From Acidobacteria bacterium 13_1_40CM_65_14 (GTDB lineage Bacteria; Acidobacteriota; Vicinamibacteria; Vicinamibacterales; CAVVIG01), in assembly GCA_001917905.1 (NCBI GenBank), contig MNEX01000021.1, positions 1-41,817 on the forward strand: DNA of 41,817 bases. Direction: 5' to 3'. The position numbers were made by a program, and so were the translations under genes. The number at the start of each line of letters is the position of its first letter. Position 1 is the first letter of the stretch. Shown one piece after another: positions 26,742 to 34,855 of this stretch. Below the pieces are notes generated by a model. The model saw nothing but the letters and a program-made list of their open reading frames with translations. It ran no database searches and had not been told where the DNA came from.

Positions 26742-26948
26742 ATGCCGAAGAAGATCAAACTGAAAACGCACCGCGGCGCCGCCAAGCGCTTCAAGCGGAC
26801 CAAGAACGGAAAGTTTCTGCGCGGGAAGGCGTTCAAGCAGCACATCCTGAGCAGCAAGACGACCAAGCGGAAGCGCGCGCTGCGCGGCACGGCGCTCGTC
26901 GCCAAAGTCGACGTGCCGAAGCTCGCGCGGATGCTGCCGTACAAATAG
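26742..26948 (+). CDS. rpmI: 50S ribosomal protein L35
   Basis: The 68-residue basic protein starts [20 protein letters not shown] and continues [28 protein letters not shown] and LARMLPYK, the full L35 pattern. Longer in-frame extensions pass through the repeat and are rejected. rplT follows after 12 bp with an AGGAG ribosome-binding site. Confidence 0.97.
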   Translation: MPKKIKLKTHRGAAKRFKRTKNGKFLRGKAFKQHILSSKTTKRKRALRGTALVAKVDVPKLARMLPYK

Positions 26949-26960
26949 GAGACTGTCGCG

Positions 26961-27329
26961 ATGCCTCGTGTCAAAAGAGGAACGGTCCGGCGCGCCAAGC
27001 GGAAGAAGCTGCTTGGGCTCGCGAAGGGCTATTACGCCAACAAGAGCAAGCTGTATCGCGCCGCGAAAGAGTCGGTCGACACCGCGCTGAAGTACGCCTT
27101 CGTCGGCCGCCGCCGAAAGAAGCGCGATTTCCGCCGTCTGTGGATCATCCGCATCAACGCCGCCGCGCGCGAGCACGGGCTCACGTACGGGCAGTTGATC
27201 AACGGTCTCAAGAACGCCGGCGTGACGCTCGATCGCAAAAGCCTTTCGGAGCTCGCCGTGAGCAGCCCCGCCGCCTTTGCGTCGCTGGCCAAACAGGCGA
27301 AGGGCGCCGCTAAAACCGCTCGCGCTTAG
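26961..27329 (+). CDS. rplT: 50S ribosomal protein L20
   Basis: The 122-residue protein starts [20 protein letters not shown]. It has the [20 protein letters not shown] block, [20 protein letters not shown] and [20 protein letters not shown], all canonical L20. L20 binds 23S rRNA early in assembly and in several bacteria represses the infC operon. It ends at a long heptamer hairpin. Confidence 0.98.
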   Translation: MPRVKRGTVRRAKRKKLLGLAKGYYANKSKLYRAAKESVDTALKYAFVGRRRKKRDFRRLWIIRINAAAREHGLTYGQLINGLKNAGVTLDRKSLSELAVSSPAAFASLAKQAKGAAKTARA

Positions 27330-27330
27330 C

Positions 27331-27420
27331 AAGTCTGAAGTACGAAGTCTGAAGTACGAAGTCTGAAGTCTGAAGCTTCGTACTTCAAACTTCGTACTTC
27401 AAACTTCAAACTTCATACTT
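27331..27420. repeat. Heptamer inverted array (AAGTCTG/AAGTACG and CTTCGTA/CTTCAAA)
   Basis: Left arm: AAGTCTG, AAGTACG, AAGTCTG, AAGTACG, AAGTCTG, AAGTCTG in perfect 7-bp register. Right arm: CTTCGTA, CTTCAAA, CTTCGTA, CTTCAAA, CTTCAAA, CTTCATA. The arms meet almost without a spacer, so a hairpin of about 40 bp per arm with mismatches is possible. It spans the entire rplT-pheS gap up to two bases before the pheS ATG. Confidence 0.95.
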
Positions 27421-27422
27421 CC

Positions 27423-28496
27423 ATGACCCTTCCCGATCAATCCGCTGTCGCGGCACATCTCGCAGCCTTCGAATCCGAGCTCGCACAAGCCAAGTCGGCC
27501 CGCGATGCGCAGTCGGTCCGCGATCGCTATCTCGGTCGCAAGAACAGCGTCGTCGCGTCGTGGATGCAGCTGATTGCCAGCGCGCCGGCCGATCAGAAAA
27601 AAAACATCGGCCGGTATGCGAACGAGCTGAAGCAGGCGGTCGAAGCGCGCTGGGCGCAGCATCAGGAGAGCGCGAAGTTCCTCGACGTCCCTGCGGGCGC
27701 GGTCGACGTCACGCTGCCCGGCCGCGTGCCGCTCCTCGGTCACCGTCATCCGCTGACCGTCGTCCGCGACGAGCTCGAAGAGATCTTCACGCGCATGGGA
27801 TTCACCGTTGTCGAAGGTCCTGAAGCCGAAGACGAGTGGCACTGCTTCGACGCATTGAACATGCCGGCGGAACACCCCGCGCGCGACATGCAGGACACGC
27901 TGTACCTCGCGACGCCCCTGAAAGGAGAGTCGGGCGAATCGGGACGTCCAGACGATCTGCGGACGCTGCTGCGGACGCACACCTCGTCGATGCAGATCCG
28001 CTACATGCAGGCGCACGAACCGCCGATCCGCATCGTCGCGCCGGGACGCGTGTACCGCCGCGACAATCTCGACCTGACGCACTCGCCGGCGTTCTCGCAG
28101 ATCGAGGCGCTCGTGGTCGGCGAAGGGATTTCGCTCGCGGATCTCAAGGGCACGCTCCTCGCGTTCGCGCGTCAGATGTTTTCGCCGAAGGCGCGCGTGC
28201 GGTTCCGGCCGAGTTTCTTCCCCTACACCGAGCCGAGCGCCGAAATCGATCTGAGTTGCTGGCAGTGCGACGGCGCGGGCTGCGCGATGTGCAAGAAGAC
28301 CGGCTGGATCGAGATGGGCGGCTGCGGCATGGTGCACCCGGCGGTGTTCGAAGCGGTCGGCTACGATCCCGAGCGCTACACCGGCTTCGCGTGGGGCATC
28401 GGCATCGAGCGCGTCGCGATTCTGCGGTATCAGGTCGAAGACATCCGGTTGTTCTACGAGAACGACCTGAGATTCCTGGAGCAGTTTCCGTACTAG
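27423..28496 (+). CDS. pheS: Phenylalanyl-tRNA synthetase alpha subunit
   Basis: The 357-residue protein has an N-terminal coiled coil (about 1-85). The class II catalytic core follows, with HPLTVVRDELEEIFTRMGFT, DTLYLATPL, RTHTSSMQIRYM, RIVAPGRVYRRDNLDLTHSP, RFRPSFFPYTEPSAEIDLSC and GIGIERVAILRY. A CxxC-x4-CxxC cluster (CWQCDGAGCAMC) before KTGWIEMGGCGM is known in many PheS proteins. It forms the alpha2-beta2 enzyme with PheT and charges tRNA-Phe. The ATG lies immediately after the heptamer hairpin and there is no Shine-Dalgarno. Confidence 0.98.
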   Translation: MTLPDQSAVAAHLAAFESELAQAKSARDAQSVRDRYLGRKNSVVASWMQLIASAPADQKKNIGRYANELKQAVEARWAQHQESAKFLDVPAGAVDVTLPGRVPLLGHRHPLTVVRDELEEIFTRMGFTVVEGPEAEDEWHCFDALNMPAEHPARDMQDTLYLATPLKGESGESGRPDDLRTLLRTHTSSMQIRYMQAHEPPIRIVAPGRVYRRDNLDLTHSPAFSQIEALVVGEGISLADLKGTLLAFARQMFSPKARVRFRPSFFPYTEPSAEIDLSCWQCDGAGCAMCKKTGWIEMGGCGMVHPAVFEAVGYDPERYTGFAWGIGIERVAILRYQVEDIRLFYENDLRFLEQFPY

Positions 28497-28562
28497 CCAC
28501 GAAAACGCGAAAACACGAAAGGCCTTTTTGTCTCGTGGTTTCGTGGTTTCGTGCTTTCGTGG
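28497..28562. repeat. Octamer inverted array (TTTCGTGG family B) between pheS and pheT
   Basis: The left arm CCACGAAAACGCGAAAACAC is mirrored by 8-bp units TCTCGTGG, TTTCGTGG, TTTCGTGC, TTTCGTGG. It starts directly after the pheS TAG and ends about ten bases before the pheT ATG. A sister element lies at 16088-16171. Confidence 0.92.
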
Positions 28563-28572
28563 CCGATCACAT

Positions 28573-30651
28573 ATGCGTCTGGTTCTTTCCTGGTTACGTG
28601 AATTCGTCGACGTGTCCGCGCCGGCCGAAGAAATCGCCGAGAAGGTCGGCCTGCGCGGATTCGAAGTCGCCTCCATCGAGAAGCTGGACGATGGCGATGC
28701 GGTCATCGATTTCGAGATCACCGCGAACCGGCCCGACTGCCTGAGCGTGCTCGGCCTCGCGCGCGAAGTCGCGACGGTGTACGACAAGCCGATCACGCTG
28801 CCGTCCAGCGATCCGCGCGCCAAGATCGCGCTGAAGCCAGTCACGATCGGTTCCTCCGATCGCGTGAAGGTGACGATCGACGACGCGGAGCTCTGCCCGC
28901 GGTACGCGGCGGCCGTGGCGGACGTGAAGATTGGACCGGCGCCGGCGTGGATGACGGCGAGACTGCATGCCGCCGGCGTGCGGCCGATCAGCACCATCGT
29001 CGACATCACCAACTACGTGAACGTCGAGATCGGCCAGCCGATGCACGCCTTCGACCTCGCGAAGCTGGCCGGACCCGAAATCCGCGTGCGGCGCGCGAAG
29101 CCGGGTGAGACCATCAGGACGCTCGATGGGATCGACCGGAAGCTCGAGGCCGACATGCTGGTCATCGCCGATCGCGATCGCGCGCAGGCGATCGCCGGCG
29201 TGATGGGCGGCGCGGCGTCGGAAGTCTCCGCGTCGACGAAGCTGGTCGTGTACGAGAGCGCGTACTTCAAACCAGCCTCGGTCCGCCGCACGAGCAAGCG
29301 GCTCGGCCTCAAGACGGAAGCCTCGTCGCGCTTCGAGCGTGGCGCCGACATCGGGGCGCAGGTCGTCGCGCTCCAGCGCGCGATCGCGCTGATGGAACAG
29401 ATCGGTGCGGGGACGGCGATCGGCCCGGTGATCGATTGCTATCCGCAACCGCGCAGTCCGAAGACGCTGCACCTGCGTCGCGACCGACTCACGCGGCTGC
29501 TCGGCGTCTCGGTGCCGGACGCGGAAGTCGTCCGGATTCTCACTCGCCTCGGCCTGCGGGTAACCTCGACGCCTGACGGCTGGGACGCGGTCGCCCCGAC
29601 TTTCCGCGTCGATCTGCTGCGCGAGGTGGATCTCATCGAGGAAGTCGGACGCCACTACGGCTTCGATCGGCTCGAGGCGACCTTTCCAGTCGTGACGACC
29701 GCGGCGCCGCCGCCGGACCCGCGCATCCTGCGCGATCGACTCGTGCGCCGCGTGCTGACGGCTGCGGGCCTCTCGGAAGCGGTGACGTTCGGCTTCATCG
29801 AAGCAAAGGCGGCCGAGCCGTTCGCGACTGCCGGACACGCGTCCATCGCCGTCGCCAATCCGCTGTCGGCCAAGTTCGACACGCTGCGGCCGTCGCTTCT
29901 TCCAGGCCTCGTCGATGCGGTCGCGCACAACCGCCGGCATGGCCGGAGTGATGTCCGCCTCTTCGAAATCGGCACGCGGTTCGCCGCCGACGGCGAGACA
30001 CGAGGCGTCGCGGTCGCGTGGACCGGGAACGGGTCGGGCGATCACTGGTCGGGCGGCAGCCGCGAGGTCGATTTTTTCGACGTCAAAGGCGTCGTCGAGC
30101 AACTGTGCGGCGTGCTGCGCGTGCCGGTCGACTTCCAACCGGCGTCTGAGTCGTATCTCATGCCCGGTCAGACCGCGTCGCTGGTCGTGGCCGGCGGCCC
30201 CGCGCGCGGCGAACCGGCCGGCCTGGTCGGCCAGCTGCAGCCCGCCATCGCCGACGCCCGCGGGTTGCCAAGTAAAGATCGTGTGTACGTCGGCGAGCTG
30301 AACCTCGACGTGCTCTCGCGCGCGCGCGTCGCGGCCAGCGACGCGACGCGTCCGCTGCCCCGGCATCCGTCCGTCGTCCGCGATCTGTCGATCGTGGTCC
30401 CCGACACCTTGCCTGCGGCGATCATTCGTGGCACCATTCAATCCGCCGCCCGCGTGCTCGCGGCGCCGCTCGTCTCGATCAGCTTTTTCGATCGCTATCA
30501 AGGCAAGGGCGTCCCCAGCGGATCGGTCAGCGTCTCCGTGCGATTGACGTTCCAGGCAGACGATCGCACGCTGACCGACGCGGAAGTTCAACAGAGCTTC
30601 GACACAATTCTCGCGGCGCTCGTGCGCGACCACGGCGCCGTGCAACGGTGA
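28573..30651 (+). CDS. pheT: Phenylalanyl-tRNA synthetase beta subunit lacking the N-terminal OB-fold domain
   Basis: The 692-residue protein begins MRLVLSWLREFVDVSAPAEE and passes from LRGFEVASIEKL directly to VIDFEITANRPDCLSVLGLA. The usual EMAP-like tRNA-binding domain (about 105 residues, GxVxxxxxHPxADKLxVCxV) between these blocks is absent. The B3/B4 editing region (PISTIVDITNYVNVEIGQPM, YESAYFKPASVRRTSKRLGL), B5, the core and the C-terminal FDX-ACB domain (PRHPSVVRDLSIVV ... QSFDTILAAL) are present. A start within the upstream repeat is rejected. The shorter form explains the length difference from the roughly 795 residues usual in Proteobacteria. Confidence 0.95.
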   Translation: MRLVLSWLREFVDVSAPAEEIAEKVGLRGFEVASIEKLDDGDAVIDFEITANRPDCLSVLGLAREVATVYDKPITLPSSDPRAKIALKPVTIGSSDRVKVTIDDAELCPRYAAAVADVKIGPAPAWMTARLHAAGVRPISTIVDITNYVNVEIGQPMHAFDLAKLAGPEIRVRRAKPGETIRTLDGIDRKLEADMLVIADRDRAQAIAGVMGGAASEVSASTKLVVYESAYFKPASVRRTSKRLGLKTEASSRFERGADIGAQVVALQRAIALMEQIGAGTAIGPVIDCYPQPRSPKTLHLRRDRLTRLLGVSVPDAEVVRILTRLGLRVTSTPDGWDAVAPTFRVDLLREVDLIEEVGRHYGFDRLEATFPVVTTAAPPPDPRILRDRLVRRVLTAAGLSEAVTFGFIEAKAAEPFATAGHASIAVANPLSAKFDTLRPSLLPGLVDAVAHNRRHGRSDVRLFEIGTRFAADGETRGVAVAWTGNGSGDHWSGGSREVDFFDVKGVVEQLCGVLRVPVDFQPASESYLMPGQTASLVVAGGPARGEPAGLVGQLQPAIADARGLPSKDRVYVGELNLDVLSRARVAASDATRPLPRHPSVVRDLSIVVPDTLPAAIIRGTIQSAARVLAAPLVSISFFDRYQGKGVPSGSVSVSVRLTFQADDRTLTDAEVQQSFDTILAALVRDHGAVQR

Positions 30652-30657
30652 CACGCC

Positions 30658-30936
30658 ATGGCGAAGACCGCGACCCGCAGCGTTGATCTCGAACCGATCG
30701 ATCGCCTCGAGGAGAAGGTGAAGCTTCTCGTGAGCCTGGTCGATCGCCTCAAGGCGGACCAGGCGCGCGCCGCGGATGAAAATCAGCGCCTGTCGCGCGA
30801 GCTCGATGCGCTGCGGGGACGCCTGTCGGCGAGCGACGGCCTCGCGTCCGAGCTGTCGACGCTCAAGGAAGAGCGTGACGTGATCCGCACGCGCGTCTCC
30901 GACATGCTCGAACAGCTCGAAGCGCTGAACTTGTAG
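30658..30936 (+). CDS. Small coiled-coil protein, ZapB-like
   Basis: The 92-residue product is almost all heptad-type helix (about 15-90: IDRLEEKVKLLVSLVDRLKA, DENQRLSRELDALRGRL, LKEERDVIRTRVSDMLEQLE). The position just before zapA and the size match ZapB-like division proteins, and DVIRTRVSDMLEQLE resembles the end of such proteins. Sequence identity to a named family cannot be proven by eye. It follows pheT by six bases and probably shares its transcript. Confidence 0.65.
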   Translation: MAKTATRSVDLEPIDRLEEKVKLLVSLVDRLKADQARAADENQRLSRELDALRGRLSASDGLASELSTLKEERDVIRTRVSDMLEQLEALNL

Positions 30937-31011
30937 TCGTTGGTTGTTGGTCGTTGGCCGACCGCAACCATAGACGAACAATCAAGGACCAAGACCAAAG
31001 ACCAAGGACCA
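30936..31011. repeat. Heptamer inverted array (GTCGTTG / AAGGACC family E) before zapA
   Basis: The left arm GTCGTTG, GTTGTTG, GTCGTTG follows the stop of the coiled-coil gene. The right arm has AAGGACC, AAGACC, AAAGACC, AAGGACC and ends two bases before the zapA ATG. The right-arm words equal those translated inside gatA. Confidence 0.88.
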
Positions 31012-31012
31012 C

Positions 31013-31306
31013 ATGCCCGAAGGCCGCGTCATCCCTGTCGAAATCGCCGGGCAGCGGTACCCGATCCGCAGCACGCTCGATCAGGAGTATGTCGCGCGGC
31101 TCGCGCGGTACGTCGACGAGAAGATGCGCGCGGCAGCCGACTCGACGCCAACCGGCGATACGCTGCGCCTCGCCGTCCTCGCCGCGCTGAACATCGCCGA
31201 CGAGCTGTTCCGCTGCCGCGACGCGAACCGCGATTGCAACGGCGAGATCGCGCAGCGCGCGGGCGAGATCGAGCGTCTCCTCGATCGCGTGTTGATGGCC
31301 TCGTAA
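31013..31306 (+). CDS. zapA: Cell division protein ZapA
   Basis: The 97-residue protein starts [20 protein letters not shown] and continues [20 protein letters not shown], with [20 protein letters not shown] and a C-terminal helix. This is the ZapA layout: a short beta globular head and a coiled tail. ZapA bundles FtsZ filaments at midcell. The order zapB-like, zapA, 6S RNA, rny is a familiar bacterial arrangement and supports the call. Confidence 0.88.
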   Translation: MPEGRVIPVEIAGQRYPIRSTLDQEYVARLARYVDEKMRAAADSTPTGDTLRLAVLAALNIADELFRCRDANRDCNGEIAQRAGEIERLLDRVLMAS

Positions 31307-31309
31307 CCA

Positions 31310-31462
31310 CTCGAGAACGCGAACCACCGCCAAGACCGCAAGGAAAGCCCTTCTTTGCGGTCACGACGTTCAACGCAGAACGCGCGGAAACCGCAGAGAG
31401 ATTCTGCTCTGCGTGTTCTGCGATTTCTGCGTTGATCGTTCTTTACGTTTTTGCGTTCGACC
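31310..31462. repeat. Compound repeat: GCGAACC/GCGGTC words around a 64-bp TCTGCGTTG element
   Basis: GAACGCGAACCACCGCCAAG and GACCGCAAGG are paired with CCTTCTTTGCGGTC (about 31350). Next comes a complete CAACGCAGA...TCTGCGTTG element (31371-31434), then TTTACGTTTTTGCGTTCG, which complements the leftmost word. This suggests nested elements. Confidence 0.75.
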
Positions 31463-31506
31463 GGCACCGTGGCAGACCGGCTACCCGCGCTCACGTCCAA
31501 ACCTTC

Positions 31507-31743
31507 ATGTTCAAAGACCTTCGCTACGCCGTGCGGACGCTCGTTCGCACGCCCGCGTTCACGCTGACGGCCGTCTTCACCCTCGCGCTCGGCCTCGGCG
31601 CCAACACGGCCATGTTCAGCGTCGTCAATGCCGTCCTTCTGCGGCCGCTCCCCGTTGCCGACCCTGACCGCCTGGTGCTGGTCTTCAGTGACCACCCTGC
31701 GAATGGAATGACCAATCTTGACCGCGCTCGGCCCGGAGACTAA
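31507..31743 (+). pseudogene. N-terminal fragment of an ADOP/MacB-like ABC permease
   Basis: [20 protein letters not shown], then [20 protein letters not shown] and [14 protein letters not shown], is the hallmark N-terminus of acidobacterial permeases of the MacB/FtsX type, normally about 800 residues. Similarity stops after about 65 residues. The frame then runs by chance into the 6S RNA promoter (giving LDRARPGD) and stops at 31743. No remainder is seen downstream, so this is a remnant left by recombination. It supports the acidobacterial assignment. Confidence 0.75.
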
Positions 31744-31746
31744 GAT
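31718..31746 (+). promoter_or_regulatory. Promoter of 6S RNA
   Basis: TTGACC (31718-31723), a 17-bp spacer and TAAGAT (31741-31746) precede the expected 6S RNA 5' end near 31753. Confidence 0.65.
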
Positions 31747-31752
31747 CCTTTC

Positions 31753-31945
31753 GGAACTTGAGTTCCCTGCTTTGCGCGTGATGGCGGCAGGCTCGTTTGA
31801 GCCAACGTATCACCAAAGTGAGTCGCGACGCCGCGTGGTGTGCATGCCTCTGTAGCGAGGAAGCCTGAAGCGCGGCTTTTTGAGCGGTTCCACCTGTTAA
31901 TCGCAGGTTCATCGACCTCCCCACACGGCAAAGCGGGGCCTTTAC
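31753..31945 (+). ncRNA. ssrS: 6S RNA
   Basis: Conserved 6S words occur in order: TTGAGCC (31797-31803), a GTG...GCG region, GCCGCGTGGTGTGCATGCC (matching CCGCGG-TTGGTGAGCATGC of E. coli) and GAAGCCTGAA. A closing stem of 11 pairs joins CCCTGCTTTGC (31765-31775) to GCAAAGCGGGG (31928-31938), giving the expected length of about 185 nt. 6S RNA mimics an open promoter and sequesters sigma-70 RNA polymerase in stationary phase. Location after zapA is typical. The exact ends are approximate. Confidence 0.88.
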
Positions 31946-31970
31946 CGGCGCTTCTGTTCGAAATACTAAG

Positions 31971-31995
31971 CGGGCCGTTCCGTTGGAACGGCCCG
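31971..31995 (+). terminator. Perfect 11-bp hairpin after 6S RNA
   Basis: CGGGCCGTTCC, a GTT loop and GGAACGGCCCG form a perfect stem 26 bp after the 6S 3' end. No T-run follows, so it may end or process the 6S transcript without being a classical terminator. Confidence 0.4.
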
Positions 31996-32144
31996 AACAC
32001 TGCGGTTCAAAGGCTCGATGTGGGTCCCATCACCTTCTGTTGATACGGTCCACTAGTATCCCTCCCGTCTCGTAGCGCGGCGAAAAGTTGCTGGCTCATG
32101 GCCGACAAGGGGGCTGACCCCGACGGCGGACAAGGACGTCACGC

Positions 32145-33719
32145 GTGTTGCCGAGCTTGGGATTGCTGATCAACCTCATCGTCACGGTGGTGGCGGCGGC
32201 GGCCGTGTACGCCGTGTGGGTCGCCAACCGCAAACGCATCGCCGCCGAAACCGTCGGCCGCGCCGAGGAACAAGCACTCCGCATCATCAAGGACGCGGAG
32301 CGCGACGCCGAGACGCGGAAGAAAGAAGCGCTGCTCGACGCGAAAGAGAAGGCGCACGAGGTCCTGGTGGACGCCGAGAAGCAGGCGCGTCAGGACCGGC
32401 AGCAGGCGGCGACGCTCGAGCAGACGCTCACGCGGCGCGAAGGGACGCTCTCCGAGCGGCAGGGCGCCATCGACCGGCTCGAAAAAGAGCTGAACGCGCG
32501 CGACCGCACCGTCAGCGAGCGCGAGAAAAGCGCGGCGGCGGCATGCGCCAAGTACGACCAGCTGGTCGCCGCCCAGCAGCGCGAGCTCGAACGCGTCGCC
32601 GGCCTGACCGGCGAAGAAGCGAAGGAGCTGCTCGTCAAGCAGATGGAGAGCGAAGCGCGGCACGATGCCGCGAACCTCCTCAAGCGCCTCGACGCCGAAG
32701 CGCGCGAGACGGCCGTCGACAAGGCCAAGCAGTACATCACCGAGGCGATTCAGCGCTGCGGCGCCGAGCACGCGATCGAGACGACGGTGTCGGTCGTCGA
32801 TCTGCCGAGCGACGATTTGAAAGGCCGCATCATCGGCCGTGAAGGACGCAACATCCGGGCGCTGGAGCTCGCCACTGGCGTCGATCTCATCGTCGACGAC
32901 ACGCCGGGCGCCATCATCCTGTCAGGCTTCGATCCGTATCGCCGCGAGATCGCCAAAAAAGCCATCGAGCGCCTCATCGCCGACGGCCGCATTCACCCCG
33001 CGCGCATCGAAGAAGTCGTCCAGAAGGTGAAGGACGAGACCGACGACGAAGTGCGCAAGGAAGGCGCGGCGGTCGCGTTCGAGCTCGGACTGCACGATCT
33101 GCATCCCGAGATCCTGCGCTTGATGGGACGGCTGAAGTTCCGCACCAGCTACGGGCAGAACGTCCTGTCGCATTCTGCCGAAGTCGCGCGGCTCGCGGGG
33201 ATCATGGCGAAGGAAGTCGGCCTCGACGCGCACTGCGCCGTCCGCGCCGCGTTCCTCCACGACATCGGCAAGGCGATCGATCGCGAGATGGAAGGCACGC
33301 ACCTCCAGATCGGGATCGACTTCCTTCGCAAGCACGGCGAGAGCGAAGCCGTGGTGATGGCGATGGCGGCGCACCATATGGACATCGACTGGCCGTCGCT
33401 CGAAGCGATGATCGTGCAGGCGGCCGACGCGATTTCCGCCGCGCGTCCGGGTGCGCGCCGCGACATCCTCGAGTCGTACGTGAAGCGGCTCGAGAAGCTC
33501 GAAGGCATCGCCGACTCGTTCAAGGGCGTCTCGAAGTCCTTCGCGCTGCAGGCGGGCCGCGAGATCCGCATCATGGTCGAGAGCGAGAAGATCACCGACG
33601 AGGAAGCGGTCTGGCTCTCGAAGGACATCGCCCGCCGCATCGAGAACGAGCTCGAGTACCCCGGACAGATCAAGGTGACGGTCATTCGCGAGACGCGGGC
33701 GGTCGATTACGCGAAGTGA
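32145..33719 (+). CDS. rny: Ribonuclease Y
   Basis: The 524-residue protein has an N-terminal membrane helix (about 7-26) and a long coiled coil (about 30-205). The KH domain follows, with [20 protein letters not shown] (227-246), then the HD domain with [26 protein letters not shown] (H372-D373) and AAHHMD. RNase Y is a membrane-bound endonuclease that starts mRNA decay. The start is GTG 32145 or the next TTG; AAGGA lies ten bases upstream. The 150 bp between the 6S hairpin and rny shows no other gene. thiL overlaps its stop by GTGA. Confidence 0.97.
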   Translation: MLPSLGLLINLIVTVVAAAAVYAVWVANRKRIAAETVGRAEEQALRIIKDAERDAETRKKEALLDAKEKAHEVLVDAEKQARQDRQQAATLEQTLTRREGTLSERQGAIDRLEKELNARDRTVSEREKSAAAACAKYDQLVAAQQRELERVAGLTGEEAKELLVKQMESEARHDAANLLKRLDAEARETAVDKAKQYITEAIQRCGAEHAIETTVSVVDLPSDDLKGRIIGREGRNIRALELATGVDLIVDDTPGAIILSGFDPYRREIAKKAIERLIADGRIHPARIEEVVQKVKDETDDEVRKEGAAVAFELGLHDLHPEILRLMGRLKFRTSYGQNVLSHSAEVARLAGIMAKEVGLDAHCAVRAAFLHDIGKAIDREMEGTHLQIGIDFLRKHGESEAVVMAMAAHHMDIDWPSLEAMIVQAADAISAARPGARRDILESYVKRLEKLEGIADSFKGVSKSFALQAGREIRIMVESEKITDEEAVWLSKDIARRIENELEYPGQIKVTVIRETRAVDYAK

Positions 33720-34855
33720 CCATTTCTGACTGCAGCGAGCGCGAGCTCATCGCGCGCATCCAGGCTCGTCTGCCCCCGCCTCCGGACTGGCTGCTCGTTG
33801 GCATCGGCGACGATGCCGCGGTCGTCGAGCCGGAGAGACATCGGGCCGAAGTGCTGACCGTTGACGCCCTCGTCGAGGGCGTCCATTTCGATCGCGCGTT
33901 CGTGCCGCCCGACGCCATCGGCCACCGCGCGCTCGCCGTCAATCTGAGCGATCTGGCCGCGATGGGCGCGGCGCCTCGCCTCGCGCTCCTGTCGCTCGCG
34001 CTGCCGCCCGGCCTGCTCATCGCCGACTTCGACGGTCTCGTCGCGGGCATCGCGGCGCTCGCCGAACGTACTCGCGTTCACGTCGTCGGCGGGAACCTCA
34101 CGCGATCGACGGGCCCGCTGATGATCGACATCAGCCTCACCGGCACCGTCAAACCACGACAGGTTCTCAAGCGCAGCGGCGCGCGTCCGGGCGATACGTT
34201 GTACGTGAGTGGTACGATCGGAGCCGCTGCGGTTGGGCTGATGATGCTGAGGAATTCCACCACACACCCCAAACGCTCCACCACTGGGGACACGAAGGAC
34301 ACGGAGGAACAATCGCGTTCCGGAAACGTTTTAACCTCTGTGTCCCCCGTGGTGGAGCGTTGCATCCAGCGATATCTTCGGCCCGAGCCCCGTGTGCGAC
34401 TCGGCCTCATGCTCGCGCGGAATCGCGCGGCCAGTGCGTGCATGGACCTGAGCGACGGACTCAGCGACGCCGTGTATCAGATCGCGGCGGCGAGCGGCGT
34501 CGGCGCGCGCATCGACGCCGGCGCGCTGCCGATCGAGCCATGCGCGCGCGAGGTGTTTGCGGCGCGCGGCGCCGATCCGGTCACCGAGGCGATCACCGGC
34601 GGTGACGATTACGAGCTGCTGGTCGCGGTCCGGCCGCGCACGCGAGGCCGGCTGGCCGCGGCAATCCGGCACGGCGGGGTGCCGCTGACCCGCATCGGCG
34701 TCTGCACCGAGGATCGCGCAGTCGTGTTGAGCCGCGATGGCGGCGACACGCCGCTGCCCGGCGGAGGGTACAGCCACTTCCGCTCGGCTGAAGCCTCGTC
34801 CCTCGACCACGCTCGGGACGACCCTGCGCGTGTCGAAGGGTCGCGCGCCACATGA
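33716..34855 (+). CDS. thiL: Thiamine-monophosphate kinase with an in-frame hairpin-repeat insertion
   Basis: The 379-residue protein carries ThiL motifs: [14 protein letters not shown] (metal/nucleotide aspartates), [55 protein letters not shown] and [14 protein letters not shown]. It phosphorylates TMP to thiamine diphosphate. Between [10 protein letters not shown] and [15 protein letters not shown], where ThiL has a short variable linker, about 30 residues ([13 protein letters not shown]...SVSPVVER, about 186-216) are encoded by a family A inverted repeat. The last 18 or so residues ([19 protein letters not shown]) resemble a translated REP element. GTG start overlaps the rny stop. Confidence 0.93.
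   Translation: MTISDCSERELIARIQARLPPPPDWLLVGIGDDAAVVEPERHRAEVLTVDALVEGVHFDRAFVPPDAIGHRALAVNLSDLAAMGAAPRLALLSLALPPGLLIADFDGLVAGIAALAERTRVHVVGGNLTRSTGPLMIDISLTGTVKPRQVLKRSGARPGDTLYVSGTIGAAAVGLMMLRNSTTHPKRSTTGDTKDTEEQSRSGNVLTSVSPVVERCIQRYLRPEPRVRLGLMLARNRAASACMDLSDGLSDAVYQIAAASGVGARIDAGALPIEPCAREVFAARGADPVTEAITGGDDYELLVAVRPRTRGRLAAAIRHGGVPLTRIGVCTEDRAVVLSRDGGDTPLPGGGYSHFRSAEASSLDHARDDPARVEGSRAT
34272..34361. repeat. Family A inverted array inside thiL
   Basis: AACGCTCCACCACTGGGGA, then ACGAAGGAC and ACACGGAGG units, are mirrored by CCTCTGTGTCCCCCGTGGTG and GAGCGTT. The 90-bp element is a multiple of three, contains no stop in the thiL frame, and gives the same STTGDT ... SVSPVVE peptide as the copy in the ABC gene at 36752. 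Confidence 0.92.
34797..34850. repeat. Degenerate REP-like element at the thiL 3' end
   Basis: CCCTCGACCACGCTCGGGA and GTGTCGAAGGGTC recall the CTTCGAC/GTCGAAGG words at 15055-15150. It is translated as the ThiL C-terminus. Confidence 0.6.

Noticed and set aside
27331-27420. Possible CRISPR array
   Set aside because: The units are contiguous 7-bp words with no unique spacers and no cas genes nearby; the same holds for the other arrays.
28594-30981. A 795-codon open frame antisense to pheT, and similar long antisense frames (for example 344-2548, 7065-8630, 39952-41679)
   Set aside because: They lie opposite strongly conserved genes, are Arg/Asp/His-rich and have no recognisable motif. Such frames are expected by codon bias in GC-rich DNA.
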